From: Protopterus annectens | Taxonomy: Eukaryota; Chordata; Ceratodontiformes; Protopteridae | Length of the DNA stretch: 64,000 nt | Direction of reading: 5' to 3' | Assembly: GCF_019279795.1 (NCBI RefSeq) | Contig: NC_056731.1 | Coordinates: 867,934,482-867,998,481, forward strand | Part shown: positions 58,181-64,000 of the stretch, in pieces | Layout: each line of letters opens with the position of its first letter | Position numbering within the stretch: the first letter of the stretch is position 1 | Position numbers and translations under genes: made by a program | Notes under the pieces: generated by a model | The model's database searches: none | The model's input: the letters and a program-made list of their open reading frames with translations, nothing else | What the model was told of the DNA's origin: nothing

Positions 58181-60450
58181 AAGTCTTCCCTCCAACTGCC
58201 TCCAGAGGTGAGCAGCCGGGCAACCCTTCAGGGATGCTGAAAGGGCTTATCAGAGAAAGATTCTCTGTTGCCCTGGTTCTGCGGACCCCCTCTGCCACAA
58301 GGGCGGCGTCTATTATTGTTTCCCCCTCTGCCTCTGGAGGAAAAATCACTACGCGTGTCAGGCAAGGCTCCCTGGGATTTTCGGAAGCACATCTTGCCAC
58401 TCTTCTGACCGATGGGGTAAGGTCTAGAGGGAGTGGAAAAACGGACTCCCACAGCAGAGAGAGTCTTGCCTTCTTTCTCATACCTAGTCAAAGTGTCTTT
58501 CACCTGTGGTCCAAAAAGAAATGAACCATCAAAGGGGACGCTCCAAAGGGTTCCGCAAAGTTACACAGCCGCATCCATGCATGCCTCCTAAGGGCCACAC
58601 CCGTACCTGCGGCTCTACTCGCACCATCGGCTGCATAGGAAATGAGTCTCATGGAGGAGTTAACTACAGAATTAAGAGTCGCCAGCTGGGAAGCTACTTT
58701 AGCTTGAGCTCCCTCAGCTGATGGATCTTGAAGGGTATCTCCGAGCTCTTTAAGGAAATCCCTCTGAAGCTGGGTAAAATGACATAAGTAGTTCAGTGAC
58801 CTCATAGAGAAGGTCGCTGAAGCGAACATTCGCTTCCCGTATCTGTCCATCGTCCTAGACTCCTTGTTAGGAGGATGGACAGATGAAGAGGTCTCGGCTA
58901 ACTCTTTTTTGGTGGCTGCTGCTACCACCATGGCATCAACAAGAACACCTTTAGCAAGGAACGGCTTATCCTGGGGGTGCTGTGATGAATTTACCAGGTC
59001 TCCTTGGAGTTGGTTCCACTGTATCCAGAGCTGACCAAGCCTTTCGTGCCACCACTGCCATAAGTGGATCGAAAGGCGGAGAAGCCCAGGAGGTGGAAGG
59101 TCGGGAACCGAAAGCATCCAGAAATACAGACTCATCCTCGGTAGGGGCTAGGGGATTCCAGTTCCCCCTCTGCTTAAGCATTTCTAGGATGTTCGAGAAG
59201 GAATCATCTTCAGAGGGGGATCTCGGGGACCCTTCCGAATCATCTAAGTCTGTATCAGAAGTGACAGACTCGGGGGAGTCAATGTGCTTCCTCTTGCACT
59301 TCTTCTTACGAGGGGGCTCCTCTGAAGGATCAGGGGAGGCCTCGGAAGAAGAGGAAACACCCAATGGGGTGTCTTGGAGCATCAGTTCCCTACGCTTGGG
59401 GCCTGGAGGAGGAGAAGAGGTTGGCACAGGCACTACAGGGGATGGAACCGGTGGGGCTGATAGTGGTGATGACTCAGTGGCCAACACACTCCTCATGACA
59501 TTGAAGGCATCCCTGCCACGATGCAGAGAAAGCTCCGGTTCTGAGGAAATCGGAATCTTTCTCCCACCAAGGGAGATGGCTCCGAGGCCAATGTAGGAGC
59601 AGAGCTCACCTGCATCGAAGCTCTGAAAGGGAGAACGGGGTCAGACAAGGGTCCGATGCCACTTGCCCCCTCGGAGCAGACGAGGGAGCCCCGGCGCCCA
59701 GATCCCTCGGACGGCACCACTGAGGGGATCGGAGCAGATGACGGAACCAAAGGAGATAAGAGTTATCGGAGCCGATGGTTCCACTACTTGAACCCCAATG
59801 AACTCTGGCTCCGAACTCATTGGAGTCAGAGGAGGAACATCGAGAGAAGTGGACGGAGCTGACACCTATTGAGGAGGGCTGGACATCATCTTGGCAAGTG
59901 CCTGCGACTTTAGCAACCTACTGAAAACTCTCTCCACATCGTGATCCGACAGCCTAAGGATCAAGAGGAGTGAGAGGATCAGTGACTACGCTCGCTCTGA
60001 AGTAAAGGAGACCGAGGAGCCGAATGCACCGATTCTAGTGAAGGGGACCTCAGTCTCTTGTGGCTCCACGACGGCTCCGAAGTCTCTGATGGAGCCAATG
60101 GGGAGATTGTCTTGTCGGTGCCAGCCGGAACCGAAGTGGAAGGTAAAATCTGAACCGAAGACAGCTCCGAACTTGGAGCCGACGTCTTGGTGGGTTTAGG
60201 GGATTTCACAGGCTGAGAGCTCTTGGCCGGTGAATCCTGGAGTTTTAAAAGACCCCTAAGAATAAGCTTATTCTTACGCTCCTGCAGGACTCTTGGACTA
60301 AAGGCATGGCAGACAGAACAAGAGTCCTGCAGGTGCACAGCGCTTAAACAATAGACGCAAGAAGTGTGCCCATCTGTCAGAGACATTTTCTGACAGCATG
60401 AGTCACACTTCTTGAACCCAGAAAACTTGGATTCCTTTGACATCCTTAAA
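58180..60450 (-). pseudogene. DIRS F gag remnant
   Basis: Starts near 60444 (MSKESKFSGFKKCDSCC), zinc motif CDSC, HTSCVYCLS, CSVCHAF; Ser/Pro-rich middle; RKKKCKRKHIDSPES; a segment with DSVFLDAFGS; capsid-like helices DRYGKRMFASATFSMRSLN and LCHFTQLQRDFLKELGD; RGG-rich tail RGRGGNNNRRR. Homologous to A throughout. Broken. Confidence 0.85.
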
Positions 60451-60655
60451 GAAGGAAAACAATTATAAGAATTACCAGAAGCAGTATACAGTCTACACAA
60501 AAAACACACTCTACTATAAGACTATAGCATAACAGTTCAAGACTGAATTATTACGATGAACATAGAAGTACTGGCTCTTGGGAAGACGCACAGATTAGGG
60601 TATCAAATGCTGGCAGGCCCTTGAAGGAGGTTGGGAACAACAGGACCTGCAGAAA
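60451..60655. other. Junction between DIRS F and H, unresolved
   Basis: The sequence no longer follows copy A's gag leader. At 60551 it reads ACGATGAACATAGAAGTACT, which looks like the right outer end of a family 3 element (ACGATGAACAT in E and G) without the rest of such an element. About 90 bp of unassigned DNA follow before copy H. Confidence 0.4.
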
Positions 60656-60900
60656 GTACAGTTTTGTACCTACCATAAATGTAGATGTTCGAGTGTTCAC
60701 ACTGCTGCAGTCATTACACTTGGGTTATCCTGCAGTCAGGCGGTCCCGCAGTCGGCCAGAGTTCCAAAGTCTTGGTCCGGCGTTGGTTGCTGTCGCTTCT
60801 TCTCTGACGTCAGTACGCCAGGGGTATACAAGATGCATCCAACGCCATTTTCTTCAGTTTTTCTTGCCCCAGATGTCAGGTGCCCCCAAGTAGGTAGGCA
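60656..60900. repeat. DIRS H left inverted terminal repeat
   Basis: GTACAGTTTTGTACCTACCA, TGTTCACACTGCTGCAGTCA, GTTCCAAAGTCTTGGTCCGG, matching G and E in the same order. Confidence 0.88.
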
Positions 60901-61019
60901 ATACATATTGCTAATAAAATAAAAACCATACCTTCCGTTACAAGCAAATACACCACAAAGGTTGTACAGGATAGAAAGGTATAGATAAGTCCAGCTAGGA
61001 CAGAGGGGATGGAGGGAGG

Positions 61020-61135
61020 GTAACCAGGACTGCAGCAGTGTGAACACTCGAACATCTACATTTATGGTAGGTACAAAACTGTACTATGTTCATCGTGTTA
61101 CACTGCTGCAGTCATTACACTTGGGTAGAATCCCA
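61020..61135. repeat. DIRS H internal complementary region
   Basis: ACATCTACATTTATGGTAGG then TGTTCATCGTGTTACACTGC. The CACTGC here and in its left ITR (where E and G have CCCTGC) shows the region copies the element's own ends. G-rich tract at 61003-61020. Confidence 0.85.
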
Positions 61136-61157
61136 AAGCTAAGGTTGGGTGGCTGGT

Positions 61158-62190
61158 CTATAAAGAGTTAGGATTGACTATGAGGCCCTGCAGAACTGCA
61201 GTGGCAAATCCTGCTCTGGATTTAGAGTAAAGAGGCAAGTGGTAATGCTTGGTAAAGGTGTGCACTGAACTCCAAGTTGCAGCCTCCAAAATTTCCTTGG
61301 TTGGTACTCCTCTGAGAAAGGCTGTTGCTCTGGTAGAATGTGGCCTAATGTTATTAGGGACTGATTTTCCATGCTGTGTGTAGCAGTAATGAATACAGTG
61401 TCCTATCCATTTGGAAATAGTCTGCTTTGAGACAGCCTTGCCCTGTGATCCTGCAGCATATGCCACAAACAGTTGCTCAGTTTTCCTGAAAGCTTTTGTT
61501 TTGTCCAAGTAGAAGCGTAGCTGCCTGTGTATGTCCAAAGAGTGCAGAAGTTTCTCCCCTTTATTCTGGGGGTTTGGATAAAACGTTGGCAAATGGATGG
61601 TTTGGTTAAGAGCCACACTAGATACCACCTTTGGCAAAAAGGTAGGGTTTGTCCTTAAAGAAACCCTGTCCTGATGAAAAATTATTAAAGGTTCCACTGC
61701 CATTAATGCCTGTAGCTCAGAGACTCTTCGTGCTGAAGTTACTACCAGGAGCAGAGCTGTTTTCCATGATAACAATTTTAGATCAGCTGTATTGGCTGGC
61801 TCAAAAGGTGGCAGGATCAGTTTTTCCAAAACAAAATTGAGGTCCCAAGTTGGTGTTGGTGCTCTCCGGGGAGGCCTTATGTTTTTAGCCCCTCTGAGGT
61901 ACTACTATAGCAAGGGATGAGAGAATAAAGGAGGGTCCATGTTGTAATGTGCTGAAATGGCAGAGGCGTGGATCTTAATTGATGAGAAGGATAGGCTTTT
62001 GTCCAGCATCTCAGTTAAGTATTGTAAAATCTCAGGAATGTTTGGGACAAGAGGGTCAAGGCTTTGAGCCTAGTTCCAGGCACATAATTTCTTCCATTTT
62101 TCTGAGTAAGTTTTCCTGGTGCTAGGCCTCCAAAATGACATCCATAACAGCTTTAGAGAGAGGTGTTGCCTGTCTGACTAATGAATCTGC
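61158..62190 (-). pseudogene. DIRS H tyrosine recombinase remnant
   Basis: A 223-codon open part holds SWKTALLLVVTSARRVSEL, LIIFHQDRVSLRTNPTFLPK, LDIHRQLRFYLDKTKAF, SKQTISKWIGHCIHYCYTQ, RPHSTRATAFLRGVPTKEIL and ATWSSVHTFTKHYHL. The N-terminal side lies upstream, to about 62190. Broken. Confidence 0.88.
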
Positions 62191-64000
62191 CATGCAGCCA
62201 GGTTTAAGGTTTTGAGCTGACCGTGCAGGATCTGATTGTTTTGAGTCAGAAGGTGTGAAATTTGAGGCAAAATCCATGGTGGGCCTTGAGCTAAGTTCTT
62301 TAAGATTGGGTACCAGTGCTGGCGTGGCCAGTCTGAAGCAATCAGGATCATCTGTGGTTTTTCTTGTCTGGCTTTTAGGAGTACCTTTGAAAGGAGAGGC
62401 AGTGGTGGGAAGGCATAAACTTTTAGGCTTTTTCAGCTGAACGAAAGAGCATCCACTTTCCATGCTTGTGTGTGCCAAGTCCTTGTGCAGAATTTTTGTA
62501 GTTGGCAATTCAGTGCGGAGGCAAACAGATCTATGTCTGGGCATCCCCATTTTTGCGTTACCATGTTGAAGATTTGTGGATTCAATTTCCATTCATGAGG
62601 GTCCATGATATTTCTGCTTAGATCATCTGCCAGAGTATTTTTCTTTCCTGGCAGGAATTGTGCTTGCAGATGAACTTGATAAGTTAAGAACTGTGTTCCA
62701 CAAGGTCATGGCTTGCCTGCATAGGGGATAGGAATGAGTGCCCCCTTGCTTGTTTATGTACCACATTACTGTGGTGTTGTCTGTCTTTAATAATAATTGT
62801 CCTGGATGCAGAAGGTCCTTGAAAGCTGTTAGGGCATTTTGAACAGCCAACATCTCTTTTTGATTGATGTGAAGATGCATTTGGTCTGTGGTCCACTTGC
62901 CCTGAATACATTTTCCTGCCATGTGTGCTCCCCAGGCGTAATCCGAAGCATCTGTTGTTAGAATCTGTCTGGCTGTGGGTAGAGTGAAAGGCTGACCTTT
63001 GTTGAGGTGACATGCCTGTGCCCACCATCGAAACTCCTGTTGTAGGCAGGGAATTATTGGTATTACTGCTTCTAAACTGTGAGAGTGTTGAGTCCAAACA
63101 CTTTTTAGGTACCAATGTAATTTCCTCATATGCAGTCTGGCATATGGTATTAGTAGTATGCAGGATGCCATGAATCCCAGGGCCTGCAGAATTTTTCTTG
63201 CAGGGAGATGGGACTTTTTTGCTAGTAACTGAAAATATTGAGTCAGTTGTCCTTGTCTGTCTGGCGTGAGATAAGCCATCTGGACCGTTGTATTTAAGCT
63301 GGCACCCAGGAATATTATCTGTTGTGAGGGCACTAGTTTTGACTTCTTTTCGTTTACTGTGAGAAAGAGAAATTAGCAACTTTTTTACAAACGCCAGATG
63401 TTTTAGAAGGATGTCCTTTCTCTCTGCTTGAATGAGGCAGTTGTCCAGGTATGGATATATTTGAATTCCTTTTTGTCTGCAAAATGCAATTACTGGTGCC
63501 AGGCACTTTGTAAAGACCCTGGGCGCAGTAGATAAGCCAAAGGGCAATGCAGAGAATTGGTAGTGCATTGTACCAGCTTTGAATCGGAGGTATCTTCTGC
63601 AATCTTGTCTTAATAGGGACATGCAGGTATGTCTCTTTGAGGTCCAAAGTAACAAGCCAAGCCTTCTTGCCCAGCATGGGAAGAAGCTGCTGTAGTGTCA
63701 ACATTTTGAATTTCGGAACATCCAGGTAAGTATTTAGAGTAGAAAGGTCTAGTATGGGTCTCCAGGCTTTGTCCTTTCTGGGGACCAGGAAGAGTCTTGA
63801 GTAAAATCTTTGTCCTTGTTCTTGCTGCGGTACTTTTTGAATAGCTCTCATGTCCATGAGGGCTGAAATTTGTTTTTGAGCCTCTACCCATTGATTTTGT
63901 GGCAGGTTTGGCATTCCTTTTAGCCTTCGTAAAGTGTGAAAGTGGAACCTGTAACCTTGAGACACAATATTCAGAACCCATTTGTCTTGGGTAATTGTTT
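62190..64000 (-). pseudogene. DIRS H RT, RNase H and methyltransferase-like remnant
   Basis: RT (about 63000-63965): FLVPRKDKAWRPILDLSTL, VTLDLKETYLHVPI, QFSALPFGLSTAPRVF, GIQIYPYLDNCLIQAE. RNase H (about 62680-62960): TTDASDYAWGAHMAG, NQKEMLAVQNAL, KTDNTTVMWYINKQGG. The methyltransferase-like part is at about 62250-62560. The RT start lies near the window edge. Broken. Confidence 0.88.

Larger units (their letters stand above)
49160..60560 (-). mobile_element. DIRS element F (family 1), cuts D and contains G, broken
   Basis: Left ITR and internal complementary region at 49160-49673, then copy G (49674-55179), then F's coding body at about 55180-60450. Protein boxes and ITR closely follow copy A. 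The right ITR expected after the gag start is not recognisable: sequence departs from copy A at about 60445. Broken, with about six or more breaks; better kept than A over RT. Confidence 0.85.
60656..64000 (-). mobile_element. DIRS element H (family 3), runs off right edge, broken
   Basis: Left ITR, internal complementary region, recombinase, methyltransferase-like domain, RNase H and most of RT are visible; gag and right ITR lie beyond the window. ITR and proteins are close to E and G. About five or more breaks in the visible part. Young to moderate. Confidence 0.9.

Noticed and set aside
58982-59596. Plus-strand frame of 204 codons
   Set aside because: Antisense shadow of DIRS F gag low-complexity sequence.
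9980-64000. Reading the recombinase elements as Ngaro or Crypton
   Set aside because: The repeats are inverted with an internal complementary region and there is an RT, RNase H and methyltransferase-like domain, which is the DIRS plan. Ngaro has split direct repeats; Cryptons lack RT.
9980-64000. Endogenous retrovirus
   Set aside because: No env, no retroviral protease or DDE integrase and no LTRs in these elements.
1-64000. CRISPR arrays, bacterial operons, rRNA or tRNA genes
   Set aside because: No regularly spaced repeats, no ribosome-binding sites with compact genes, and no rRNA or cloverleaf-like tRNA sequence noticed.

Overview
The window looks like a piece of a large, repeat-rich vertebrate genome, most likely an amphibian (perhaps a caecilian or salamander). 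It is AT-rich, has no bacterial-style genes, and nearly every recognisable coding trace belongs to a retroelement. DIRS-group tyrosine-recombinase retrotransposons dominate, with an L1, CR1/L2-type LINEs and a Ty3/gypsy remnant beside them. DIRS dominance is known from amphibians with very large genomes; the species itself is inference.

Layout. 1-2.05 kb: edge of a broken Ty3/gypsy element (minus strand: zinc knuckle, gag, primer-binding site, LTR). 2.05-7.36 kb: mostly unassigned, with a LINE/SINE tail and a CR1/L2-type LINE fragment. 7.36-24.15 kb: one old plus-strand L1 split by three later insertions: DIRS copy A in the endonuclease part, a CR1/L2-type LINE in front of the RT, and DIRS copy B in the RT. 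Copy B is itself split by a 760-bp fold-back element with 14-bp flanking duplications. 24.2-29.2 kb: a reversed L1 tail and an old, divergent DIRS copy (I). 30.1-30.5 kb: a palindromic MITE. 31.0-32.9 kb: the only host gene piece I can support, a minus-strand terminal exon (59 codons plus about 1.7 kb of 3' UTR). 33-34 kb: a LINE 3' end. 34.6-64 kb: almost solid DIRS: copy C; copy D containing E; copy F cutting into D and containing G; copy H running off the right edge.

The DIRS copies fall into at least four families, told apart by their terminal inverted repeats: family 1 (A, F), family 2 (B, C), family 3 (E, G, H and, more distantly, I) and family 4 (D). All share one plan, read on the minus strand: right ITR, gag with an N-terminal Cys/His zinc motif and a C-terminal RGG-rich tail, reverse transcriptase, RNase H, a Dam-methyltransferase-like domain, tyrosine recombinase, internal complementary region (ICR), left ITR. 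All nine copies point the same way, which is also the direction of the host exon. I treat them all as broken fossils.

The most notable points are the one-way, nested DIRS cluster, which resembles the self-targeted DIRS-1 clusters of Dictyostelium; a short ITR core (CTACCATAA or CTTACCATAA) kept in otherwise dissimilar families; G-rich tracts kept just outside the ICR; and the L1 stratigraphy that orders the insertions in time.
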